A stretch of DNA of 64,000 bases from Dromaius novaehollandiae. Lineage: Eukaryota > Chordata > Aves > Casuariiformes > Dromaiidae. Shown piece by piece: positions 9,316-20,230 of the stretch; the first letter of the stretch is position 1; the number at the start of each line of letters is the position of its first letter. The DNA lies in contig NC_088102.1 of NCBI RefSeq assembly GCF_036370855.1, positions 72,177,601 to 72,241,600 on the forward strand, written 5' to 3'. The translations under genes and the position numbers were made by a program. The notes under the pieces are model-generated. The model had not been told where the DNA came from. It saw only the letters and a program-made list of their open reading frames with translations, and ran no database searches.

Positions 9316-12300
9316 ATGGCCACCATCAGCCAGCTCCTTGCCAGCGCACTGGGACTGCTGCTGTGCGTGCAGCTCTGCAGGGGTGAGTGCCTGTGGGCTC
9401 CCCGGGGCTGGAGCTGCCTGCCTTCATGTCGAGAGTGGGAGGCAGCCCTGGGGTTGGGGAAGACACGATGGGGCTGGGGTGGCCCCCATGGGCCTGTGTG
9501 TGACCTGCTGGGCAGGCTTCCCAAGGACACCAGTGGAGACATCCCACCTGGACAGCTCTCGGGCACTCGCGGTGCCTGGGGTGTGCTGGGGACAGGGTTT
9601 TTGCAGTGGGGCCAAACACTGAGCACATGTGGCAGTATGCATGCCCCACAGTTTTCCCCTTGTGTCAGGTGCTGGACATTCAGGGGCTGGATACGGCCCT
9701 GCCTTTCTTCACAGCTCACATCCTGCAGTGCCCCCAGGGCTTTTCCACATACACGGCCATATGCCAGGGCCCAAGAACCAGGCCCGCAGTGGGGAGTGGA
9801 GGCCATCAGGGCAGGGAACAGCTGTGGGACAGAGCCCCCTGGGCCAACCTGGCAGGGCAGGCTGCACCAGGCACCCGTGGCATCATGCGGGGGCTCCACA
9901 TCCTCCTTTGTGGTCCCACATGGGCACCCACAGGCACTGAGGAGCTGAGACTGGTTGACGGAGGCAGCCGCTGCGCCGGTCGGGTGGAGGTGAAGCACGA
10001 GGGCCAGTGGGGCACCGTGTGCAGCTATGACATCCTCTGGGATGTCCGCGGGGCCTCCGTGGTCTGCAGGCAGCTGGGATGTGGCACCGTGGCCAGGACT
10101 TCCCCATACACCCCATTTGGGGCAGGGGCTGGCCGGATTTGGCTGCAACCCTTCTTCTGCCGTGGCACCGAGACAGCGCTCCACCACTGCCCCCACTATG
10201 GCTGGGGCCAGCACTACTGCGGACATGACTGGGACGTGGGGGTGACATGCTCAGGTGAGGGATTAGGTGACTGTGCTGGGGGGCAGCCCTTTGGCTGCAC
10301 GCGGTTGGGAACCATTATGGCCATGCCCAGTGCCTCCCCACCAGGGACTCCCCGGGTGTGGGAGTGGCGCTGGAGGGCAGCACTCTCATGCCCTGAGGGC
10401 ACCTCTAATGCAGATGCTGTGGAGCTGAGGCTGGTGAATGGAGGTGGTCCCTGTGCCGGCAGAGTGGAGGTGAAGCTGCGGGGCCAGTGGGGGACGGTGG
10501 CAGATAATGAATGGGACATGGAAGATGCCGAGGTGGTGTGTCAGCAGCTGGGCTGGGGCTCAGCCAAAAGCGCCCATGCCTGGACCCGCTTTGGGAAAGG
10601 GTCTGGACCAATTCATCTGGCTGTCGTTGACTGTCGCGGGGATGAGTCCGCCCTCTGGGAATGTACTATCAAGGGATGGGAGCTGTACAATGGAAGCCAT
10701 GGCTGGGATGTTGGCGTGGTCTGCCAAGGTAAGAGCTGTGGTGGTCACAGCCCAGGCTGTCTCGCCCCCGGGGGCCACCTGTGCCAGCACCAAAGCTCTG
10801 GTGGCAGCCCCTCCACAACCCCCCAACATGTCCCAGGGACCTCCAGGCGACCCCACACTCTCTTCCCCGGCAGGGTTTGTGCAGCTGGTCAGTGGGGACA
10901 GTGCCTGCTCGGGTCGTGTGGAGGTCAGGCAGGGCCGAGGCTGGGCCACCCTCTGCAAGGCCCATGTGGACCTCAACGCTGCCCATGTCATCTGCAAGGA
11001 GCAGGGCTGTGGAGCAGCTCTGGCCGTCACCGGGGCAGCACACTTTGGGGCAGGAGCTGGGCCCATCTGGGACGGGGGCTTTGAGTGTGCAGGCAACGAA
11101 TCCCTCCTGTCTGCCTGCGCCCGCAGGCTGCCCCACGGCCAGGGCTGCACGCACAGCAGTGACGCTGGCGTCATCTGCTCTCGTAAGAGCGTGGGGTGTG
11201 GGGCAGAGGCTGCAGCGGGGGGCATGGGGAGACGGGCAGCGGGGACAGGGGTGCCCTGGGCAGGGACGGGGCAGGGAGGCTGCGGGTTGGCTTGTGGCAG
11301 CCCCCAGGGCATGGGGAGGCAGAGGGCTGCCATGCCTGCGTGCCCCCGCCATTGTAGCTGCACAGGGCCTTTGTCTCCAGCACCCTTTCTCTCTCCCAGC
11401 CTACACGGGCTTCAGGCTGGTGAACGGCAGCACAGAGTGCACAGGGCGGGTGGAGCTGGAGGCACGTGGCACCTGGGGCTCCCTCTGCGACGCTGGCTGG
11501 GACATGCCCGATGCCCAGGTGCTCTGCCACCACCTTGGCTGCGGCTTTGCTGCCTCCGTGCCCCGCGGAGGGTATTTTGGGACAGGGAGCGGCCCGCTGT
11601 GGCAGGACACTTTTCACTGCAGCGGGACCGAGTCCCACCTGGGAGAGTGCCCTGCCATGGCGCTGGGGACCCCCGCCTGCTCACCGGACCACGCTGCCGC
11701 AGTCAATTGCTCAGGTGCGTGTGGGGCAGGTGGCGTCAGACAGGAGGGCCTGCTGTGGGGAGGGGACCCAGCACCCCAAATGGAGGGGTGCCCCTCCTTC
11801 TCACTGCCAGCAGGAGCTGTGGGGCACAGGGCCCGTCTGGGGAAGCAGGGCCATGTCAGGGCAGGAGGAGGGCTGAGCCCAGGCATAGGGCAGCAGGCAC
11901 ACGGGCAGGAGGAGGGCAGTGGGGCCATGCTGTCACCCGGGATCCCATGGGGCTCCTTGGCACCCTGCGGTCCCCGCAGCACCTCAGGACATCTTCCCTC
12001 TCTGCGGGGACAGGTGGTGCTGAACCCCTGCGGCTGGTGGACGGGGAGAGCCGCTGCGATGGCCGCCTGGAGGTGGCCCTGGGTGGGGCCTGGGGCCGAG
12101 TCCTGGCTCAGCAGTGGGATGCCAGCAGTGCCAGCGTGGTGTGCCGGCAGCTCCGGTGCGGCACAGTGCAGAAGGCCTACACCGCCCCAGTGCTGGGGCC
12201 AGGCTCAAGCCCCCTGGTGCTGGGCGGGCTCCGGTGTGCGGGCACGGAGGCTCACCTGGCCCAGTGCAACGCCACACTGCACAGCACCGTGCCACCGGGC

Positions 12301-15300
12301 CACGTCAAGGAGGCAGCGGTTGTGTGTTCGGGTGAGTGTGCCGGGAAGGGCCCCGGGGCGCCGCGGGGGCCCAAGCAGCTGCCCCGACCCGAGTGGTCTC
12401 TGGCTGCAGGGAGCCAGCAGGTGCGGCTGGCGAGCGGCCCTGGGCGCTGTGCTGGGAGAGTGGAGATCTACGTCCAGGGGACCTGGAGTCACGTCTGCGA
12501 GGATGCCTGGGACCTCCGGGATGCCGCCGTCGTCTGCCGCCAGCTGGGCTGTGGAGAGGCCCTGGCAGCGCCCGGCTCGGCCCACTACGGCCGGGGCTTG
12601 GGGCCAGTGTGGCTGGGTGCCGGCGGCTGCTCCGGAGCTGAGGCAATGCTCTGGGACTGCCCAGCCCCATCCCCGGCCCCAGCCCTGGGGCAGCGTGGTT
12701 GCAAGCAGGGCGCCAGTGTGGCAGCCATCTGCTCAGGTCAGTGCTGTGCTCCACCAGGGACGAGTGCAGCGTGGCTGTGGGACCGGCAGTAGCGCCAGCC
12801 CTCCCCACCAGACTCCCTGACCACCTCCCCACACCCTGGGCAGTCCCAGGGGGCAAGATGCCGCCTTCACCCCACTGCCCCAGCGTGTCCGTTTCTGGGC
12901 GTGCTTCTCTTGGAGCCCTAGGGAGGTGGGCGGGGTGACCGGGACAGCAGGGGTGTCTGCCCACGCCCGCCTGAGCTGTGGCCCCCCATTCTGCCCCCTT
13001 GCAGAGCTCACAGCCCTGCGGCTGGCGGGCGGCAGCAGCTGCACCGGGCGCCTGGAGGTCTTCTACAATGGGACATGGGGCAGCGTGTGCGCCAATGGCA
13101 CCAGCCCTGCGACAGCCGCCGTGGTGTGCCGGCAGCTGGGCTGCGGAGCCACGGGACAGCTGGCATCTGCACCGGCAACCACACAGGGCTCAGGCCCCGC
13201 GTGGCTGGCCTGGGTGCAGTGTGAGCTGGGGACCGACTCCCTCTGGCACTGCCCCTCAGCACCCTGGCACCTGCAGCCCTGTGACTTCCCTGGAGACACC
13301 CACATCACATGTGACGGGGACCCTGGCAGCACCAGAGCAACTCCCACGCCAGCCATGGCAACTGGCTGTCCAGACGGCGCAGCCTGCACAGGTAGCTCTG
13401 CCTGCGCAGGGCAGCGTGGTGGCCCCAGGGATCCTCCAGCTCCGACCAGCACAGCCCAGTGGAGGGGGAGCAGCTCTGGCAAGGAGACCCCAGCTGCCGA
13501 GCACTGCCACCCCTCGGCCTCATGCAGGGGTTGGCTCCCGGGCACAGGGGTGCCCTCCTTGGCCTCCCTGTCCCGCCAGCCGCTCCCCTGCACCCCCCCA
13601 TGCATCCACAGTGATGCAGGACGGGACAGGGTCCCCAGCCTCCCTCCAGCTCCGCCGCATGTTGGTGTCATCACAGGTGCCCACAGGAGCCCCACAGCGG
13701 GTGCTGGGGCCATGCCAGTGCCCACCATCCTCTGCATCATCCTGGGGACCCTGCTCTGCCTGGCCCTGGGGGCTCTCGCCATGCAGGCATGGCGCACCAT
13801 GGCTCAGCACAGAGGTGGGTCGTGCCGGGGGTCTCTGGGGCTGAATCTACCAGGACGAGGCACCAGGGCAGAGCCAGTCAGGGCTGGGGGCTGCTGATGG
13901 CTCCCGGGACTGCCCGGCCATGGGACGGCCCGGCTGCACAGGCTGGGGGCAGGCGCAGCAGCGGAGGCCAGGAGGCCAGTGCCGAGCAGGGGCAGGACCC
14001 GGCGCAGCATGGGGGCCAGGCAGGGGCACCAGAGCCACTCAGCGGATGGGGCACAGCAGTGGAGCTGGGCCACAGGGATATCGGGGGCACAGCTGGTGAC
14101 CCCCACCATCCCACGTGCTGTGCCCATGGCCTGGGGTTATGGCTGCCCTTGCTTTCCAGGCCCTGGCAGAGCTGGGGACACAATCTCCGAGGCCGTCTAT
14201 GAGGAGCTCGACTATACTCTGACGCCGGATTACCAGGAGGTGCACAGTGGCTCAGGTGTGTGCACCCTGGGCCTGGCAGGCTGTGACTCCCAACGGCCCC
14301 TTGCTGGCCCAGCCTGGCCCGGCCTGGCACCTCTTTCTGGAGAGGGAGGTCTCTGCACTGAGGCCCCCACGCACCCATTGCTGCAGCAGCTGGGCTTGAA
14401 GCCTGGCCACCTGCTGACCACGGGGAGCTGCAGCAGGGGGGTATCTCCTTGCCCTCCACAGTCCCCACTGTATGGCGAGGCTGTCCTGCCCAGGGTGCTG
14501 GCTAGGCCATGGGGCTGGGCAGCCTCCACTAACACCACATCCTCCAGACTCACCGTCAGAGGGCTCAGCAACGAAGCTGCCGTATTACACCGACAACAGT
14601 GTGGAGGCCAGCAGCCCTGTGACAGCAGCAGGTACAGGGCCGGGGTGCAGGGTCGTGCTACCATGTGCCCAGAGATGCAGCCCTTGCACCACAGCTGGTG
14701 CCAGCAGGGGCCACACGCAGTACCTGGAGCAGCATGGCCGTGTGGCCCTTGGTTATTTTCTGGGCCAGCACTCATGGCCAGGGTCGAGCCTCCAGGCTGC
14801 AGCCTCCATCCCAGAGTTGGCAGCCCCACGCAGCGGGCCCCCATGTCAGCACCCCCAGCTCCGTGGCTGGTGGCAGCTGGCACAATGCAACCCCTGCCCC
14901 AGCCTTCGTTTCACTGCCCCGTCTGTCACAGACACCCCTGCCCTGTCCAGGCATGACCCCCCGGATGGGTACGATGATGCCGTGGCCATGCAGCACCCGA
15001 GAGAGGCCGCTGCTCTGGGGCTGAGTGACGGAGATTTCTCTGAGGCAGCGGCGCTGGGAGGTAAGAGGCACTGCAGCCCGCGCAGCAGCCCTACCATACC
15101 CAGCGTCGTGCTGTCCCACCGGGTGAGGCTGCTCCCCTGCACTCTGCCGCAGTGGTGGGCCCCACGGTGGGGTGCCCCAGCCCAGGCCTGGCAGCCAGGG
15201 CATGAAACAGCCCCTACAGGCACCGGCCTTCCTGTCCCCAGTGGGGAGCCGGCCCTCACTGAGCCACCCGGAGCCGCCGGGAGCCACAACAGACGCCCCA

Positions 15301-15366
15301 GCCTCAGTGCCCAAGGACGTGGGCTACGATGATGTTGGTGTCAGCGGCCCCAGGACGTCACTGTGA
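9316..15366 (+). CDS. Gene 1: WC1/CD163L1-like receptor with seven SRCR domains, membrane segment and signalling tail
   Basis: Exons: 9316-9382 (signal peptide), SRCR1 9934-10254, SRCR2 10414-10728, SRCR3 10874-11182, SRCR4 11400-11714, SRCR5 12014-12331, SRCR6 12410-12736, SRCR7 13005-13391, membrane 13677-13814, tail 14160-14255, 14548-14631, 14932-15060, 15242-15366. All junctions are GT-AG and phase 1. The total is 2931 nt, or 976 residues. Domains 1, 3, 4, 6 and 7 have the eight cysteines of group B SRCR. Domains 2 and 5 lack the C2 and C7 pair, and domain 2 here has also lost C4 (LGWG). The membrane segment (PTILCIILGTLLCLALGALA) is near residue 800. The tail has VYEELDYTL, GYDDAV and GYDDVGVSG, as in bovine WC1. 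The protein should bind ligands at the leukocyte surface and signal through tail tyrosines; that role is inferred from the family. N-glycosylation sequons occur in several domains. Confidence 0.9.
10414..10728 (+). other. SRCR domain 2 exon of gene 1 with the C4 cysteine replaced by tryptophan
   Basis: The motif CQQLGWGSAKSA replaces [12 protein letters not shown] of genes 2-5 (TGG for TGT). In the group B pattern C4 pairs with C1, and C1 (GPCAGRVE) is still present and would be left unpaired. The frame is otherwise intact. Confidence 0.85.
13392..13676 (+). other. Open 285-bp segment between SRCR7 and the membrane exon of gene 1 (intron or optional stalk)
   Basis: It has usable splice sites (CACAG/GTAGCT and CATCACAG/GTGCCC), yet it is a multiple of three and open in the receptor frame. 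Retention would add 95 Pro/Ser/Gly-rich residues between domain 7 and the membrane. An internal acceptor-like site (TGCGCAG/GGC) at about 13409 would give a shorter stalk exon. Confidence 0.5.
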
Positions 15367-15589
15367 GCATGGTGGGGTCACGCTGCAGCAGCCCTGAGGA
15401 CATGCGTGGTGCCATGTGACTCTGCCCCCACAGAGCCACAGCCTGGCCACAGAGGAAATCGTCTGCCTGATTGACCGCCTGCTCAGGCCTGCTGGGGACT
15501 ACGGGCACTGTGGAAAACTGCCTCCATCATCCCTTCCATGCAGCCCTCCATGCAGCCTTCCATGTGTGTGCTTCCACTGTGCATTTTCT

Positions 15590-15595
15590 ATTAAA
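15590..15595 (+). promoter_or_regulatory. Polyadenylation signal of gene 1 (ATTAAA)
   Basis: ATTAAA follows GCATTTTCT, about 225 bp after the stop codon. The CTCTCTCTT run seen before the signal of genes 0, 2, 3 and 4 is deleted here. Confidence 0.65.
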
Positions 15596-15599
15596 AAAA

Positions 15600-16185
15600 C
15601 AAGAATTTTTGAGCCTTGGCCCCAGGGTCGGTGCTTTGGGCATGTTGCCATCTCCCAGGGGTGGCTGGGGCAGACACGAAGCACGTCCTGCTCAGCATGA
15701 GCCTTCTCGCGCAGAGCCAGTAACTCTCCAGCTGCCCTCACGCGGCTCCGGTTAATGACAGTCGCTGCTGCCGGTGTTTCGTCCACGATGCCCTACACCG
15801 GGACGCCTCCCTGCATGGTGCCCCAGCTGCTGTGGCCCACACCTGCCGTAGGGCAGTGCTGTACCAGGCTGACATTTGCCATCGCAGGTGGGGCACACTG
15901 CCCATGGCAGGGGCTGCCATGGAGTGAGTGCCGCTCTGCAAAAACAGCCGAGCATCAACAGTGCTGCCCGATGCAGCCATGGTGGAGCAGCTGGCAGACT
16001 TCCTCTCCTCACTGGAGGTTTCCCTTGCTGTAAGGCAGGCCTGCAGCCCAAACACAAAGGCAGGACAGTAGTGTGACAATTGCAAATGTCTCAGAGGGAG
16101 GCTACCACCTGCCTTCCTGCCTGCCAACAAGCAAAGGCCCCATCTGCAAGAGCAGGGCACACGCTTTGTCTCCTTGATTGGGGGC
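15600..16185. other. 3' flank of gene 1, no gene recognised
   Basis: It is homologous to the other 3' flanks but the most diverged of them. The 86-codon frame found after genes 2-4 is replaced by a different, shifted frame. Confidence 0.45.
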
Positions 16186-17640
16186 ATCATTGGACACCAC
16201 TGAAAAGAGTCTGGCCCCATCCTCTTCACACACTCCCTTCACATAGTTATACTAATCAATAAAAATCCCCCCACTCAGGCTTCTCTCCTCCACCATGAAC
16301 AGGCCCAGCTCTCTCAGCCTTTCCTCGCATGACACATGCTCCCGTCCCTTCAGCATCTTAGGAGCCCTTTGCTGCACTCACTCCAGGAGCTCCATGTCTC
16401 TATTGTCTCGGGGAGCCCAGAACTGCACACAGCACTCCAGACGTGGCCTCCCCAGGGCTCAGTAGAGGCAAAGGATCACCTCCCTCCACCTGCTGACAAC
16501 ACTCTGCCTAATGCAGCCCAGCATACCCTTGGCCTTCTTGGCCACAAGGGCACGGTGCTGGCTCGCGGTCAGCTTGTTGTCCACCAGGCCTCCCAGGTCC
16601 TTCTCTGCACGGCTGCTTTCCAGCAGGTCAGCCACCACCCTCTACTGCTGCAGCGGGTATTCCTCCCCAGGGGCAGGCCTCTGCACTTCACCTGATTCAG
16701 CTTCATGAGGTTCCCATCTGCCCACCTCCCCAGACTGTCAAGCTCGCTCGCAAGGGCAGCACAGCCCCCTGGGCTATCAGCCACTCCTCCTGGTTTTCGA
16801 TCATCAGCACACTTGCTGTGGGTGCACTCTGTCCCCTCATCCACGTCACTGAGGAAGAAGATGAACAGTACTGCACCCAGCATGGACCCCTGGCAGACAC
16901 CGCCAGCTACAGTCCTCCAACGAGACTTTGTGCTGCTCATCACAATCCTCTGAGCTCTGCCAGACAGCCAGTTTTCAAGCCACCTCACTGTCTGCCCATC
17001 TAACCCACACTTCCTCAGCTTGCCTGTGAGGATGTGATGGGAGACAGTGTCCAAAGCCTTGCTCAAGTCAAGGGAGACAACTTGCCCTGCTCTCCCCTCA
17101 TCTACCCAGCCAGGCGTCCCATCCTAGAAGGCTCTCACGTTGGTTAAGCATGATTTCCCCCTTTGGGAATCCACACTTGCTACTCTGGATCTGGAAAAGT
17201 CAGCCTCTCTTGAGGCTTTCTCCCTGCTCTCCAGGGCCTGGGATATGCGGAGGGCCCGTCTTTGCAGGAAAGACTTTAGCAAAGCAGCATTTAGGATCTC
17301 TGCCTTTCCAACATGCTTTGTCACCAGGGCCCTTTCCCCGGTCAGCAGTGAGCCCACAACTTCCCTTCTCCTCCTTTGGTTATTGATGGATTTAAAGAAG
17401 CCCTGCTTGCTTCACATCCCTCAACACATTAAACTCCAAAGGGGCCGGGGTCTCGGCCTGGACCTTTTGAGCCACATCCTTCCTACTCAGACAACATCCC
17501 TCTATTCCTCCCATGTTTCCTGAGGCTGGCTCCACACAAGCCCTGCCGCAGCTTTTGGCAGTTCTCCTTAACCACGGTGTCAAACAGATGTCCCCTGGCA
17601 TTGTAGTACTCTAAGAGTAGTTCAGGAAACCACAAGTGTA
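16186..17640 (-). mobile_element. CR1-type LINE fragment A in spacer 1-2
   Basis: On the - strand an open stretch of 165 codons (16569-17066) gives SKALDTVSHHILTGKLRKCG, then WLENWLSGRAQRIV and NLMKLNQVKCRGLPLGRN, the CR1 RT palm-thumb region. Next to it lie GKSCLTNVRAF and LLTGERALVTKHVGKAEILN from upstream ORF2. The FADD catalytic motif is altered (CADD), and no full ORF2 remains. Confidence 0.85.
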
Positions 17641-17691
17641 AGCCAGACACATGCAGCCTCAGGCAACAAGCAAGCTAACGCTGCTGTTACT

Positions 17692-17941
17692 GTGGCACGG
17701 CTGTTTCAACCTCATGAAGAAGGACAAGCGCCACACACCACTGTGCTGCTGGGAGCTGCAGGGATGGGAAAGACAATGACAAGGAGGAAGATCACCGTGG
17801 AGTGGGCAGGAGCAGTATAAAGATACACAGTTTGACTATGTTTTCTACCTCAACTGGAAAGAAATCAGCCCCACTACAGCAGGGAGTGCAGCACACTTGA
17901 TTTCCAAGCTCTGTCATTGCCCCTACTTGGACTCTTCCATC
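17692..17941 (+). pseudogene. NACHT-domain fragment in spacer 1-2, frame broken
   Basis: It starts at the equivalent of RLFQPHEEGQAPHTTVLLG and keeps GAAGMGKT. The frame is broken after WAG by a small change (AGCAGTATAAAGATACAC where spacer 2-3 reads AGCAGTCCTTTATACAC). Downstream FDYVFYLNWKE is still readable in another frame. The same change is present in spacer 4-5. Confidence 0.7.
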
Positions 17942-19630
17942 TGGGCTGGACCAGAAGTGCCTCTGCCTGGAGCCAGCACTTGCACTCGCTCCTCTGGCCT
18001 TCACGGTCTGGGTGGTATTTTTTGACAGGCACAGCCCACATGGAGCCATGAGCCACCTGGGCCCTGCATGGCCAATGCCTTTTGCTCAGACAGCAAGCAG
18101 GTCCTGCGGTGTCCTAGTGGGATGCAAGTACGGAGTTGCAGTCTCTGGACTTGTGCACCCCCGAGCTAAAGAGAAACCTGAAACGAGAGCTCAAGGCCCC
18201 TGTGACCTTCTGCCCAAACAAGAGCTGGCACAGAGCCTGGCTTGGGTCAGAGTGGTTCAGGTGGGCCCTGTGGGACTCCTGCCACGTGCTTAACCCTGGC
18301 TCCCGTTCCCTGATTCAGAGCTGGAAAGCACTGAAACACAGATATGGTTCACCTGAGCAGACACTGAGACAGGACAACCAAAGTCTCCCCCTGTCACCTG
18401 CACTGCCCTGGGTGCACCATGGCTGCTTGGAGGCCAGTGTGGCAAACCCCGTGAGCTGTGAGGCTTTGGATACCTTCTGCCTCTTTTCCCCAGAAGCACC
18501 AGGGCAGTGAAAGCCATGGGCAGGGAGTGGGCATGGCAGCAGGGCTGTGGCCGTGCAGGCCCCCTGAGGTCAGATGCTGTGGGGCCGGGACAGTGTGTTG
18601 CCATCGAGGTGGACCATGCCGTGTGGTCTCAGGCAGCAGTGAATACCTAGGGTCATTTTAGCAGTTCCTCTCCTTTTCCAGCTTGATTGAAAGATTGAAC
18701 ACATTGGGATTAAAGGAAGAAACACAGCAGCAGTTGGCTGCACTCGAGGGAAGAAGGGAATTTTGCTGCTGTCATACCGGTGGGGGAGGACGGTGTCGTT
18801 ATGGATGGGGGTGCTTTGAATCTCCACGCTCAGGCACACTAGATGCCTGTTGTGCTGCAGCTGGGAAAAATGTCCCCACGTGGCAGCGGGGCTGTCTGGG
18901 CAGGGAAGGATTCCCACCAGCTGTGAAGCAACTGTGAGCAGGTGCTGGCCACCTTCGTTCCTGCCCTGGCAGAGGGCTCTCGGATGTCGGATGGAGGGTG
19001 CATTCCGAGGCGGAGCGAGGTGCTGGGAATTCCCCTGCCCTTGGGTGAGGGCTGCTGCCACAACTTAGAGGAGGCCCGAGAGACCTGCAAGGCATTGCTG
19101 GGCTGAACTGCTTTGCTGGTACAGCCAGCCACGAGCACAGGTCCCCTTGACCCCCCCAGTCCACCTAGCTACCTACTGCAGATGCTGAAGCAGCCACCCT
19201 TCCAGGCGTTGTGTGGGAGGGAAACAAGGGGGCAGGGCTGGGGCCGTGCCTGATTCACTGGACCTGAAAAGGACAGAGACCAGAAGTGCATCCTCCTATG
19301 TCCCCAGTGACTGCAGGGGGAGAAACAAGCCATACAGGGCGGGGATTGCAAGTGCAGGCTGGACTGAACCATCCTGGGCGCTGTCTCCCTCTGCCCTCCC
19401 AGTTCTGCACCAGCACCTGCACTAGCAGGGAGCAGGGCCTGATAGCTCAGCAGTGGCAGTGCCACCTCAGGCCAATGCCGCACAGGGTAAAGAAGCTCTT
19501 TGTGTCAGGAAGGCCTTGAAGTGGCCAGAGCTTTCCAGATCCTTTTGCCTTGGACTGAGGATTAAATGCATCTGCACAGGGCCGACAGCGTGGCACGACT
19601 GAAGCTGCCCTGCGCTCTGCCTTGTGTTCA
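17942..19630. other. Spacer 1-2 middle block, unassigned, about 540 bp shorter than in other spacers
   Basis: A 124-codon open frame at 18136-18510 (LKRNLKRELKAPVTFCPN...) is partly kept in other spacers, but I cannot assign it. Near 18817 the block skips about 540 bp that spacer 4-5 retains (about 59167-59707), joining GTGCTTTGA to ATCTCCACGCTC. Confidence 0.45.
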
Positions 19631-20230
19631 CGGAAGCACAGAAGCACACAACGGCAGAGGTTGGAAGGGACCTCTGGAGATCATCGAGGCCAATGCCCCT
19701 GTCCATGAGGGTCATCTAAAGCCCATCGCCCAGGACCCTATCCAGACGCCTCTGCAATGCCTCCAAAGATGGAGACTCCACAACCTCCCCAGGAAACCTG
19801 TTCCCGGGCTCCGTCACCCTCACAGGAAAGAAGCTTATCCTGCTGGGCAGACGGAACTTCCTGGGTTTCAGGTTGTGCCCGTTGCCTCTTGTCCTATCGC
19901 TGGGCACCACTGAAAAGCTCTTGACACCCTCCCTTCAGATATTTATGCCCACTGATAAAGATTCCCCCACAGCCTTCCCTTCTCCACCATGAACAGGCCC
20001 AGTTCTCTCAGCCTTTCCGCGTGTGACAGATGCTCCCATCTCTTAAGCATCGTAGGAGCCAAATGGGCCTTGACATTCCGAGCCCCATCCTTGCCTGCTT
20101 GGACAACATCCCTCCATTCCTCCCACATTTCCTGAGGCTGGCTCCACACCAGCCCTTCCTCAGCTTTTGGCAGTTCTCCTTAACCATGGTGTCAAACAGG
20201 TGTCGCATAGCATTGGTGTGCTGTTAGAGT
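19631..20230 (-). mobile_element. CR1-type LINE fragment B in spacer 1-2
   Basis: The ORF2 C-terminus (VVPSDRTRGNGHNLKPRKF) and the 3' tail (GGTTGGAAGGGACCTCTGG on the + strand) are clear, and the same internal join to WRDVVQAGKDGARN is present. Compared with 60521-61121 I see very few differences. Confidence 0.8.

Noticed and set aside
9177-10226. 349-codon - strand frame over the first exons of gene 1
   Set aside because: It is antisense to well-supported signal-peptide and SRCR1 exons; similar shadows occur at each paralogue.
10507-12792. 761-codon + strand open frame covering SRCR2-6 of gene 1 without introns
   Set aside because: It is out of frame with the SRCR domains in its first half and runs through introns with clear GT-AG sites. 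Only SRCR5 and SRCR6 are in the true frame.
9934-15366. Assignment to DMBT1, SSC4D/SSC5D or CD5/CD6
   Set aside because: DMBT1 and SSC proteins lack this membrane segment and tail or carry other domains, and CD5/CD6 have three SRCR domains. The tail boxes fit WC1/CD163L1.
16569-17066. 165-codon - strand reverse-transcriptase frame as a possible active gene
   Set aside because: It covers only part of CR1 ORF2 with an altered catalytic motif and neighbouring ORF2 parts in other frames; it is a LINE fragment.
18136-18510. 124-codon frame in the spacer 1-2 middle block as a gene
   Set aside because: No recognised domain, no promoter or splice context, and the frame is not kept in all spacers.
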